A stretch of 64,000 nt of DNA from Atrichornis clamosus (Eukaryota > Chordata > Aves > Passeriformes > Menuridae): assembly GCA_013400975.1 (NCBI GenBank), contig WBMZ01010286.1:1-64000 (forward strand), given 5' to 3'. Under the pieces are notes generated by a model. The model saw only the letters and a program-made list of their open reading frames with translations, had not been told where the DNA came from and did no database searches. This document shows, piece by piece, positions 26,923-40,416 of the stretch. Positions within the stretch are counted from its first letter, which is position 1. The number at the start of each line of letters is the position of its first letter. The position numbers were made by a program, and so were the translations under genes.

Positions 26923-27228
26923 ATCATATGATGGTGATGAATAAGATGTTTGCTTTTGTGTCCATTCTTTATCTTTCTGTTAAACTGTTAGATTTTGCTG
27001 AGACTTTTTTAACAGCATTCCTGTTTGCAATGGCAAAACAAGGTAACAAGCATGGTTAGGAAACCNGCAGGGAATATTCATCATCATCATATGATGGTGA
27101 TGAATAAGATGTTTGCTTTTGTGTCCATTCTTTATCTTTCTGTTAAACTGTTAGATTTTGCTGAGACTTTTTTAACAGCATTCCTGTTTGCAATGGCAAA
27201 ACAAGGTAACAAGCATGGTTAGGAAACC
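26915..27228. repeat. Exact 151-bp direct duplication around a single N (probable assembly artefact)
   Basis: Bases 26915-27065 and 27078-27228 are identical throughout, with an offset of 163 bp. Between them lie one undetermined base (N, 27066) and 11 further bases. Perfect identity next to an N, in non-coding DNA, is what a badly closed gap looks like. The two near-identical open frames here (26781-27059 and 27025-27222) are the same non-coding sequence read twice. A true recent tandem duplication is possible but less likely. Confidence 0.9.
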
Positions 27229-28236
27229 CTAATGAATTTGTTCCCTGGCTCTTAGATTGGCTTAGGCACTTAAAGACTTATATCAAATAACTTCATCTTT
27301 TACTTGCCACAAAAATAAAGGGCTAGTAAACAATTCTTTTTAAATAGGAAACCTTAAAGAGTCAAACAAGAATGTGTTAGTCTTGCATATATTACCTGGA
27401 TCAAATGAAATATAAACACATGGAATTGATTGTCTCATGAATTTCAGCATTCAATTAAGCTTGTTTGGTAGTTTTAAGTACTCAGAAGTGGAGGTGTCAA
27501 TTTTTCATCTACAATACAGACACATAACCCCATAGGTTATTTAGCTTTATTGTACATATCTAAACAGAGTTTGTGTCTGCTGGTAAAGTTTTCCTAAAGT
27601 ATTAATAAGACCTCAACATGGGGCACAATCCTTCTATTTTAAACAAATATTGCATACTTTGTCTGTGACAAAGGTAGGACACAGACAGAGGACTCTGATG
27701 TTTCACTGAACATATCTCCATTGAATCAGTCTCCAGGAAGAAGAATGTGGTACTTTCTGAGTGTACAATGGACAACGTACAAATAGATGAATACAGCAAT
27801 TTAATAATTATAATGTTCTCTGATTGTTAATAGTAAGTCAAATTACAATTTTATTCTGATCACTGCATATTTTTCCTAGTAAAAATGGTGTCTTAATTTA
27901 GACAAGTGTTTATATATAAGCTGGTGATATATTCAGAATTTTAAAATTTAAAATATTTTTACTCTTTATGACTTTCTAGTAGCAGTGATACCTCAGCAGC
28001 ACTAGATGGCTCTTCTTGTACCCATTCTTAAAAGGATGGTAGACAGGAACCGGCCATGCTGTCAACACTGGAGAAAGAAAAAATGTGATATACTAGACAG
28101 CTAAGGAGCTTATATTCCAATATTTTCAACAGGACATAGCAGCTTTCAAAAGCATTATCAACCATAGCGTCTTTTACTGGTGTCTGTTCAGATTAAATTT
28201 TTCTTGTTGTGCCTGATGTCTAAAGTGTTATGGATA
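27229..28236. other. Unique intergenic DNA
   Basis: No gene or named repeat seen. The bottom-strand frame at 27602-27799 has no motif I recognise. Confidence 0.45.
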
Positions 28237-28833
28237 TGTGCTGGTTTTAACTGGGGTAGAGTTAACTTTATTCACAGGGGCTGGTATGAGGCTGTGTTCT
28301 GGATTTGTGCTGAGCACAGGGTTGATAATGCAGAGATGTTTTTGTTATTGCTGAGCAGGGCTCACACAGAACCAAGGCCTTTTCTTCTTTTCATACTGCC
28401 ACGCTGGTGAGGAAGTTAGGCGTATATGGGAGGTTGGGCGGAGACACAGCCAGGACAGGTGCCCCCCCCTGACCACAGGGATATTCCAGACCATATGGCA
28501 TCGTGCTCAGGGTATAGAGTGGGGGAAGAAAGAGGAAGTGGGGGGGGCATTTGGAGTGACGGTGTTTGTCTTCCCAAGGCACCATTACACGTGATGGGAC
28601 CTAGCTCTCCTGGAGATGGCTGAACACCTGCCTGCCCATGGGAAGCAGTGAATTAATTCCTTAGTTTTCTCTGCTTGTGTGTGGGGCTTTTGTTTTCCCT
28701 ATTAAACTGTTGTTATTTCAACCCATGAGTTCTCCAGCTTCTACCCTTATGATCCTCTCCCTGATCCCACTGGTGGGGGAGTGAGAGAGTGGCAGTGTTG
28801 GGCTTGGTTTCTGTCTAGGGTTAAACTACAACA
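28237..28833 (+). mobile_element. Solo LTR, avian ERVL-like family
   Basis: It runs from a 5' TG ('tgtgctggttttaactgggg') to a 3' CA ('gttaaactacaaca'), about 597 bp. Family blocks in order are 'gaggctgtgttctggatttg', 'gttgataatgcagagatg', 'ttttgttattgctgagcag', 'gatattccagaccatatgg' and 'catcgtgctcagggtata'. An ATTAAA polyadenylation hexamer follows at 28701-28706, and near the 3' end comes 'ccactggtgggggagtgaga'. It is the best preserved of three copies of the family in the window. No retroviral genes or second LTR adjoin it and I see no convincing target duplication. The small frames inside it (28180-28410, 28391-28585, 28426-28623) are not genes. Confidence 0.88.
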
Positions 28834-29989
28834 GACTGATATTTAACTATTTAATGATGTATAGGAAAAATATTCATTTACATAAATGAATAACCTACAT
28901 GTATGCCCAGCAATACAAAATACATCAGTTTTGCTTAAAGAAATTGCAGGCTATGATATGAAAAACTCTCATTAACAGTAGCATGGTTTCAGGAAATGGG
29001 CCCCTTCTTTAACTGTACATAACTTTATTTTTATCAGTTAAGCAGGGTGTGAAAGACTCAGCAGTTTTATTGACATAAGGGATAATGGAAGAGTTCAACT
29101 CCCTATATAGGAAAAGCTGTAAGTTTTGAATTCACATCTAAATTCAGGCCGATACATAAATATTATCTGTTGCAAGAGCAAGAATGCGTAAGTACAGTCA
29201 GTTAAAGACTTTTCAATGTATACAGAGGTGTAAGTTTTCCTCTGACTGAAATGGATGATTCTTTGGTTTTATTTAATAAAAAGGGGCAACTAATCCATCT
29301 ATAGCCAAGGAAGTTGTGATATGTGTAACTTTTTCACTCTTATAAATCATAGAGATTTATAATAGCTACTAATGAAATGTTTGTTGTGATTATGATCCTG
29401 CAGAAGATACACTGGATGTGACAATGTTCAAGTTATCTCCACATTCTACTAATTTAGGAGTGATTCAATTTTATGTATTCTATTTTTATGTATGGACATG
29501 GTGGTCCATAAGCATCAGTCCTTTGCCTGCCGTGGAAATATTTCTGCTTAGATCACTGTACAAAAGATCAGAAATAACAATGTCAAAATATTTAATATTT
29601 TTAAATAATAGAATAGTAAGAATATAGTTTAGAAATCCCTTTTCATTATCATGTAGTTGATGCAATCCAAGGTGGCTGGTGTTTTAGTTTGTATAAATGA
29701 TGTTTGTATTTTTCAAACCAAGACTCTGCAGCAAACAAAATAAATTGATCAGAAAGGTCTTTCAAAAAGATCTTTTTCTAAATAAATTGCACCTAAACAG
29801 ATTTGGTTCTTGCTGACACAACCATATCATTCTAATAATTATTGCTTCTATCAGTATGGATCTGAGTTTCAAAGTTCTTGCTGATACATTTTCTGAGCTG
29901 GGTCTCTTTCTTATACTTGTTAGTCTTGTTTACAATCATGTTAATATTTCACTAGGGCTTAAAATATAACATGATTTACAAAGTGCAAA
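28834..29989. other. Unique intergenic DNA
   Basis: No gene or named repeat seen. The frame at 29418-29627 is short and without motif. Confidence 0.45.
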
Positions 29990-30165
29990 CTTCAGTCTTG
30001 ACTGCCCCAATGGCATTGCCACAACTTCTGTTGCTTCAGTTCGCTTGCGCATCGCCAGCATCCCGTAGGCAGGTACGAGAGAAAACCGTCTTGAGCTGTG
30101 CCTTCTCCTGCCACTGCCACCACCCTCTGGTCTGACGTGGACTGCGCCTGCTGAGAGCAAAGCAG
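29990..30165 (+). promoter_or_regulatory. Candidate promoter / first-exon region of the SMIM31-like gene
   Basis: A locally GC- and CpG-richer patch about 1 kb upstream of the coding exon. It contains 'cgcttgcgcatcgcc', which partly resembles an NRF1-type site, and 'tgacgtgg', a CRE/ATF-like half-site. 'ggcag|gtacga' (exon end 30072) could be a splice donor. Position and composition suggest a transcription start, but no TATA box is evident. The bottom-strand frame 29936-30160 is explained by the GC content. This is inference from composition and location. Confidence 0.35.
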
Positions 30166-30241
30166 CAACTGAAAAGCATCAGGGAATCACGTTATGTTAG
30201 ATCCTTCCAGCTTCGAGTGATTAACTCAGTCTGTTTTACAG

Positions 30242-30299
30242 AACCGGGAGGTTTCTGAAGAAAAGCCCATGGAATACACACACAAATCCCTGGCAATCA
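30242..30299 (+). other. SMIM31: Candidate 5' non-coding exon of the SMIM31-like gene
   Basis: A 58-base segment sits between a good acceptor ('ctcagtctgttttacag', AG at 30240-30241) and a strong donor (tca|gtaagt, GT at 30300-30301). It precedes the coding exon by about 0.7 kb on the same strand. It contains an ATG at 30269 that is out of frame with the main start after splicing. Exon use is predicted from splice signals only. Confidence 0.4.
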
Positions 30300-31017
30300 G
30301 TAAGTGCCAGCTGCTCTTTTTTTACTACAAGTTGTTTTCTTTTTTTTTTCATATGCTTCTGATTTTTCACAAAACTCTGTACAAATGTACTGGACTCCTT
30401 GGTTTTAAGATTTCAGGGAGACTGCTTTTTAGAGCTAAATCCTGTGGGCAACTGAACACTTCAAACTATTGACTTCACAACTCCTGGACTATTGATTGGG
30501 ATTTGATTAGCAATTTGGTGGCAATGTTCAGGCTTTCTCTCATATGTTTTAAACTTTCCATTACACAGAAGGCAGGATTTTTTATATTCTAGGAGCTTTT
30601 CTATTAAGAAAATCTATGCCTTCTTACAGATTATTTCAGATAATTTTTGTTTTAATAAGTGGGTTTTTACTACTCTTTCAGAGTCCAAACATGTTTCTGT
30701 TATTAAATGCATTGCACACAAATATATATTTAAAAAAATATAGCGTATAGATGTGTATAGATAGACATACACTTAAGTGCAGCTTTACTTTAATAACTGC
30801 TGGAAGTGTCCCCTAGAGCAACAGCACATACTGTAAAAAGGGCTTGAACTTACATTCTTGAACGAGCCAGCAGCATTGTTTCCTTCTTAACCACGGAAGT
30901 TACTTAACCAGTTTGACCAGGATCTAGTATCCTCCTGGGTAAAGACTTAACTACCCTATTGAGAGCAGCCCTTTTCCACAGCCAGTCAGACGAGTAAACG
31001 TTTGCACTTTTTCCTAG

Positions 31018-33040
<2,023 letters not shown>

Positions 33041-33135
33041 AGGAAAAACGGGCAAGAAGAGAATCTATTAAAAGCCTGCTGCCTAAGATACAGTGGCTAC
33101 AGGAGAATGAAAGCCATACATCCTCTCTGTACTAA
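33041..33135 (+). CDS. SMIM31: Candidate alternative 3' coding exon of the SMIM31-like gene (proximal tail)
   Basis: It follows the acceptor 'tcaaaatctgcttttag' (AG at 33039-33040). Joined to the 31147 donor it continues the reading frame in the right phase and adds 31 residues before TAA at 33133-33135, making a 68-residue protein. The tail starts EEKRARRE, then carries a mixed stretch with LLPKIQWLQ, and ends SSLY. A possible donor (ctag|gtgaaa, after 33165) lies just past the stop, so it could be a spliced alternative exon rather than a last exon. I see no close polyadenylation hexamer; the nearest clear one I noticed is an AATAAA around 34337. Its base composition is ordinary and I do not recognise the tail, so it may be a chance frame behind a cryptic acceptor. 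Confidence 0.35.
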
Positions 33136-36100
33136 CACTGAAGGATGTCTTGTTAGAAAAGCTAGGTGAAACATGTTTTGGTGAGATGCTCTTCATCAGT
33201 CTTTTCACATTCTCATACAGCACTGGGCCAGTACATTCTACTTACAGCTGAAAGGAGTATCCTTTGATTTCCATCTTGCATGTTATCTGAACAGAAAAAG
33301 AGGGCTACAGGAGAATTCTAATTTATACTCCAGTTATTTCAGTTCAATTATTTAAGAGGAGATAGTTGTACTTTTGTGGGAAGATGACCGTGCTTGTTTT
33401 ATTTGCTCTTGTGGCCAGGAAGTTTGCACATCATTTGCTTTTCCCACAACACAGAACACAGTGTATATTTATCAGTTATTTATTTAGATTAAGGAAAATG
33501 AGAAATTGAAATATTATCCTGTATATCTCAAGCAAATTTTGAGGGAAATTGTTCTTAAAAAACAATCTCATCTCAGATTGCAGTATTTTATTATGGTATT
33601 GTAGAGCAGAGGAAATAGAATGAAGCAGCAGTTCCTGTTCCAGCTCAAAAGCCAATGTTCAGATTTGCCAGTTCAGTGGAGAAGAGGGACTGGGAGAGAG
33701 GAATGTGCGTGGCAAAGTGTGGCAAACTAGACATATCAAGTACAATAATCAGGAAGTGAGGGGAAGTATGCTTACATTCTATTCAAAGGTAAAGGGCTTC
33801 CTCCCTCAAAAAAAATTAGGGAACTTTCTGTGAGATTATTCTACCTTTGAGAAAATGCAATAACTCACACAAATGTAAACATAATGTCTTCCTTCAAACG
33901 TCTGTATCTACCTGAAGAAGAGAAGCAGATTGTTTGGAATAACATTCCCTTGTTCAGACAAGAAAAAAAATCTGAGAGAATTCATTCATTAATTGCGGTG
34001 GTAGTAAGATAAACTCCCGATAACATGACAGGCTTTTTTATATAAGGAATAACTGTGAGCAAGCCGTCTTCTAGTTACCTTTGATTCTTTCTTATGTGTA
34101 GCAGGTAAGCCTTGACTTTAATTCATTTCACTCCTTGACCAGTATCCCTGTTAGGAACCAAATGACAGCTCCTTGAAGCAAAGTGCAATGTGCTTTACAG
34201 AGCTTTGTTCTACGAAATATAAAAGATGACAGATTTATTGTAAAAAGGTAAAAGGGAGCAAGATTTTAAGAACTTGTGATGCATTTGCTGCCAAGAACAG
34301 ACAGTCATTAGAACAGTTCCAAGCAGAGTTTATGCAATAAATCTCCCACTGGAGGGAGTTGTCTAGTCACTGTGAGCCACTAGCTCTGCTACTTGGAGAA
34401 GAATTATCTTGCAAAGACCAGAAAGAACACATGAATCCCTGAAAGCTTTGCTTTCAGCAGTGTCTGTTAGAATTGAAATCTCAAGTCTGAAGATTAAAAT
34501 GCCTGTTTTACCATTTATATCTCCATAGCGTGACAAGCTATTCCAAACACAGGTGCACACAAGAGAGTTCTTCTATTTACTTAGCAGATTTTTGCCTCAG
34601 GGAAATTTGATTTCATAAGCACTAATTGAATTTCAGTGGAAGAAATTTACTGTTTTACTTCACTTACACAGCATAATCCAAATGGTAAGACAGCAAGGAA
34701 CATACTAGCAAGAAATACTTCTTGCCCCAGAAAATTTATTTCTTCTTATCTATATTTCTTTCCAGAAAAAAACCCTCAACAACTATACATATAGTGGAAA
34801 TAAAGAAAGGATTGTCTATCCTAAACCATTATTTTAAAAAATTACTTAAATTCTTCAAGATGCCTTCTTTCATGCAGGCAGCCTGGGGTCTTCTCCCTCC
34901 TCGCTGGTACAAAGCCCCTACTCTGTCACTAACATGGAAACTGGGAGAAGGATTCTGTCAGTAATTATGAAAAGCGAGTTGGGGAATTCATGTAATAAAA
35001 ATGGTATTTCAAAAAGCTCCAGTTACCGTGTGGTAGATACCAGCCTTCTGTGAAAGTAGAGGCTGTACACTGACTGTGTTAAACACCATATTGGAGTTTT
35101 TTCAACTTGTTCCAGCCTGAAGACTTGGAATACCCTGAACTCAGTGCCTCACTAACTATACAGGAGAGGTGGTGTCTGGGGGGTTAGCCAGAAAGAGAAG
35201 TGAGTTACAAGCACAGCTCTGAACTTCAGTGTCTCTCCAGTCTTAGTATTTACTGTCTGCTTGGGTGCATGAAGGGCTGAGACGTTGTGAGCTTGCAGAT
35301 GGAAAAGCAGCAACTCTTTTTCTACCATAGCCAGCCTACCAGAATTTAGGATACCCTTTCCAGGTGGGTCTGTAAGGCCAGACCGTGGAAGAGGCTCCAA
35401 TGCCTGCTGTCAATTCTCCACTGCACAGAAGGAGTGCAAGCTCATCTCCACAAAAGAGAGAACAAGCAAGAGGTTGCCAGGTAGAAAACCTGGCTTTTTA
35501 ATCACATGAGAAAATTACCTCAGACTAGGGAATTTGAATCTGACCTCTGCTTTGGAGACTGATTAGGTATCTTGAATAAAATTTACCTGGTTGTAAGATA
35601 ATAATTATAAGCATATACATAGAATGTAGAAACTGTATAAATACTAAAACATAAATTACTTCTAATGGAAGTGACTCATTATCTAACTTTTTCTTCTGTG
35701 GAGGGTAGTAGTAGGGAATACAGCCCTTACACAGACCCAGACATCACTGACGGCTGTCTTAAATGAATATCTCAATCAAACACTCCTCACAGCACTTTGT
35801 TAGGAGTATTTTCTGGGAGCTGGCATGAGCTATTTGCCTTTTCAAGAAAGGCAGAGACAGGGAGTGCTGTATACCCTCAACAGACAGTACACAAAGCAGT
35901 GTGTCAGGCAGAGCCATCCTACATTGAAATCAGAGTGGAGATCATTCAGTCTACATCTTAGGCCAGGACTGAAACAAAATGCATTGGAAGCCAGGATGGC
36001 CGCAATAGCTGTGAGAACAGCTGACTACCTGATGCTCTTCAGGAAGACACACTGATTCTGCCCAGCTCCTGTGGGCAGTGACAATAAATGAGATTTTTTT

Positions 36101-36254
36101 TTGCCTGGATTTGCTCTATTCTGTATATCATATGCAATTGCAGAGGGGACTGAAGTGTGCCAGCAGTACATGTAGTTTTATCATATGTGCCTGGTTAATT
36201 GCTTTTCAGTTTGCCCACATTAGGTGCAAAGACACAAAATAGGATTTTTATTGA

Positions 36255-36312
36255 CAAAAAAACCACAGCAAACCAACCAAAAAAAAAAAAACCAAAAAAA
36301 AAAAAACCCAAA
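36255..36312. repeat. A-rich/C low-complexity tract with two A13-type runs
   Basis: 'accacagcaaaccaacc' is followed by two long A runs separated by CC. Directly visible. It is of the same A/C-rich type as at 17.5, 22.1, 24.3, 56.1 and 60.6 kb. Confidence 0.8.
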
Positions 36313-39300
36313 GATGAACATTAACATGAGAATGAAACTGCATATTTTTCTGATCCTTGACATTTAAGAATAGTGACCATAAAAACTGACGTTGCCTGAG
36401 CTGACCATTTTGAAGACTTCACTACAAACCTCTGTAATGATTTGAGTACTGACATACTGGGCACTGATAAATACAAACAGTAAGTGCACTTAAGAACCTG
36501 CATCCTCTGATATTTAAGATACTTCCAAAAACATATTTCTAATATGTTGTATATTAGGAAAGTTTAAAATTTCCATGATTTCTCTAAAGAAAATTTCTTT
36601 TGATTACAAACTGCTGGTAAGCCTTGTGAGGCCACAGAGTCATATGGAATACTGCAAGCACACAAATCTGCAAACAAAGCCCCTTCTATTTTTCTTATAA
36701 AAATAAAGGCTCAAGCAAGCTTAATGATCACACAATGACAAAGAACAGTTATGTCTAGAAAAAAGACAGCAGCTAAAACTTCCAAAATCCAGCCAAAGGG
36801 AACAACAAATGTTGTACATCAGCTACTACTTCACAGGATGAAATGGGTATAGGCCAAGTCCTGAGCATTGCAATAAAGACAGAGAGTAACATAGTTTCAT
36901 ACTAGACAATAAATCTGATTACACTGGAAAACAAAAGACTGAGGAAAAGGAAAGACGCAATCATGCAATACAATTTTTTAAATTGATTACTAGGAATTAC
37001 TGAATAATTTTGAATAAAGCACTTTCCATGACACGATAAAGTTTTCCACACATTTTCATCCAAAGTGAATCAATCTTCACCTGTATGTTGCCTAAGCATC
37101 AAAGTACAATTTCAGGAATAAAGAGACCTGGCTGTGCACCTGTTCTTATTAGGGAAAATTAAAGCACGTAACAACAGTGTTAGATCTGCAGGAGGAAACC
37201 TGGGGAATTAATGTTTAAGTTTCCCTTTGTCACAAAGGCACACTTTACACCATCTTGGTGACAATCCTTGTGACCTGCATTCATTTGATAGTTTACTATT
37301 TGTTTCATTCTATAAGAAGGGGCAATAGCACAATTCATATGCTTGATGCATTCTGCTCTAGAGACCAATATTTTCAAACTCTAAACCAGCAAAATGGTCA
37401 GGTTTAGGCTTTGTAGTTTGGGGGTTTTTTATTCACTCCATAGGTTGGCATAATTAATAATATTAAGGACTGTCACAGTCACTTAAAGATTTTTTCTCTG
37501 CTGATTAACTATTCTCAGGTTGCACTCACATCTTATTAAAGATTGTCTCACTCCTTAGAATAATGTAATTAGTATTTTTTAGGCTTTGTTATAGTCAGCA
37601 CTTCTCTTTAACAACTCTGTTCCTTCTGTCATTAGTGTTTGATCTTGCCCTGTGTGAAAACTCTTTAAAATACTTTGAGTATCTGTCTATTACCAGGCCA
37701 AAACTATACTTGTATTATAAAATATTCAGAAGTATCCTACCTATTTAAGTGAGATTATAGTAAAATTTCAGTTAATTTGACAAAAGAGAATTTGGAATTT
37801 ATCTTCCTTGTTTTAAAATCAACCATACAAGTGAGCTCCTTATAATCTTGTTTAATAATGTAGACAAAAAAAATGGAGGCATTTTTCAATAACTGGTTTA
37901 AACTCTGCTGCTTTTTACAGTACATAATGGATTTCAGAATTATTACTTAGGTTTCACAACAGATATTTTAATGATGGGTTTTAAATCAAATAAAATCCCT
38001 GCAACATATAAGACCCCTCAGTATGTGGCATATGTCCCTTTTACTGCTTGCAGTACTTAGAAATGAGGTTTACTGAAAGCAGCGGGAAAGACTCACTTGG
38101 GCTTCAGAATCAGAACCCATTCAGAACCACGTCTATAACTGACCACAATCACAGCATGTCTCATCTGAGACAACTGTCAGAGCACCAAGTCAGTGGCCAC
38201 GACACCCTCAGATATATGAGAGGATGGAGGTACATTCCAGCTTTTCCTCTTTTCTTGCTTTATAATTTAAAGATTCCTTATGAATTTATCTCAGAAGTAG
38301 TTTAAAAAATGCTGGGGATGCATTTCACAATTTCCCAAGCTGAGAGACAGCTTGTTTTGATCTGAATGTCCCTTTCACAAATTGGTAATAAAACTATGTT
38401 ATTCATGCTCAAAAGAGCAACTTTTAACCCTACAACCAAAATAGCAAATGTGTACTTAAGAGCAGTTTTAGACCTAATAGAAGGTCAATGCAAGAGGACA
38501 TTGTCAACATTTAAATAATACAAATGTTCACCTGTTTGAAGACACTGAAAGTGGAAGACTATATTATAATTCTGTTCTGAGTTTCATAATTTGAAATAAA
38601 GTATTTTAAAATGGTAGAGAAGTAAACTTGCTATTGTGGGAGGATTTTTATATTTCATATTCTTCTCTGTACTATATATATTTTCACTTATATATATTTT
38701 TCTTAAGAGTCATGGAGATTTTGGGGGAATGAGTACAGCTTATAGCAGAATTTGCTGATGTACTGCTAAAACTAGATTATCACTGCATAAGGTAAATATA
38801 GGACCTTTACACTCTGTTGGAAAAAAAACTGCATGGGGCCGTGGTGTAGATATTTAACAACAATAGTACCTGGGCTGGACTGAACTACAGGAAATGCTGA
38901 AACACAGCCAACTATATGGCAACACAGACATGGTCTTAGAGGTGAAAATTTGCAGGTAATTGCTGAATAATTAAATAAAAGATTGTAGTTAATCTGAAAT
39001 AATTATAGTGATTCCTTTGTCTGAATGTAGTTTATATACAATTTTATTTGCTAAGAGTGTGAAACTATTTAATGGTATAGAGGTCAGAAGAGGAAGAGGT
39101 AGATGAAGGTGAAAATTATATAATTTGGCTGGCAAGAGGAAAACCACGTAGCAACAAGTGCTTTTCCTTCCTGCCTCCCATTCACTCAGTGTAAGGATCA
39201 GGGAGATGTTTCCATTCATAAACATCAACTTCAAACTCCATCAAGTGCAGATTGAATTAACGATTTCAACTCAAAAAAGGCAAGATGAGCAGACCATGAG

Positions 39301-39415
39301 ATGCCATGTGCTGATCAGAATGAAACTGAGGTATTCAAAGATGGTTATATCAACATCAAATACCGAATTCAAGAGGTCTGGAGCATTTAGGAGCAAGATA
39401 GTTTTCTTGTCTTAC

Positions 39416-39431
39416 TTTTTTTTTTTTTTTT
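39416..39431. repeat. Poly-T run (16 T)
   Basis: Uninterrupted run of 16 T within the intron of the SMIM31-like gene. No retrocopy is recognisable next to it. Confidence 0.85.
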
Positions 39432-40331
39432 AACTCTTAGAGAAACTTAATAGGCCTACAGCAAGTCTTCCCACACACAAAAACATTACTAGGGTGCTTT
39501 CCTGTTACTCCTTTGCCTCCCAACATATAGACTTTAAAGCTCAATAACTCCCTTCTGTGGCAGAACTCAGGGAAAATAAGTCACCTTTGAAATGTCCTAT
39601 AGGGGAGGATAAAAAAGAAAGAAAAAACCAACCCTGTGTTTTCAAACTAATAATGTGGGAGTTAGAGTGAATGTTAAGACTTTCCCAGGAATCCCAAAGG
39701 AACTGGCATATATTATTTTAGGACTAAATTCAGTCCTTATTGCTGTCATAGGATTTTGAAATGTTGAGTAATACTCGTGGATTTGATGATATTCTTACTA
39801 AACTCAGAAGCACACAACAGTTTTCCTTTCCCTGGGAGGTAAATGTTGCTGATGTATATATATAACAAACTAAGTGCCAGGGAGGTTAAGTAGTCCTTCC
39901 CAGATTAAAAAAATAACAGTTTGGGTTCAAAGAAGACAATAAATAAGATTACTCCACCAGCTCCTCTTCTCTGTCTACTAATTCTGTTTTCCCCTTAATA
40001 TGACACTCTTGCACACCATCTGTGTGAATGGAGTCTAGAAAAGACTTTTTGAGGACTATGTTTTACAAGTAGTTCTCTGTGTGAGGGAGAATTCACATTT
40101 AAAAGAATATAGAAAGAAAAGGGTCACCAATCTCAGGGTTCTCTCCTGGTTTTGTGTCCAAGAACGTTCTTAAAATACGGCAAAGCTACGTATGTGAGCG
40201 TGCACTCAGATTCATTTTGTAGCTAGAAACATTTGAAATGTGAGCAAAACTTGCAAATAGTTCATGCTTCTGCTCGGCTCCCGTGTTCCTTTCTGTTCCC
40301 CTGAGCTCTCCTTCTCCCTCTGTCTCCACAG

Positions 40332-40416
40332 ACCTCACACAGTTCCCTCAGGCCAGTGCCTAACTGCACCTGTGAAGTAGAGAGGCAACTGCACAAACAC
40401 GAATAAGTGACCTTAG
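40332..40416 (+). other. Possible cryptic or alternative exon in the SMIM31-like intron
   Basis: A long pyrimidine-rich tract leads to 'ctccctctgtctccacag' (AG at 40330-40331), the best-looking acceptor in the intron. A donor-like ttag|gtaggc lies after 40416. Joined to the 31147 donor it reads in phase for ten residues (DLTQFPQASA) and stops at TAA 40361-40363. It could be an alternative or poison exon, or only a decoy site. Evidence is splice-signal quality alone. Confidence 0.2.

Noticed and set aside
26781..27222. Two similar open frames that look like tandem paralogues
   Set aside because: They are the same non-coding sequence counted twice across the N at 27066.
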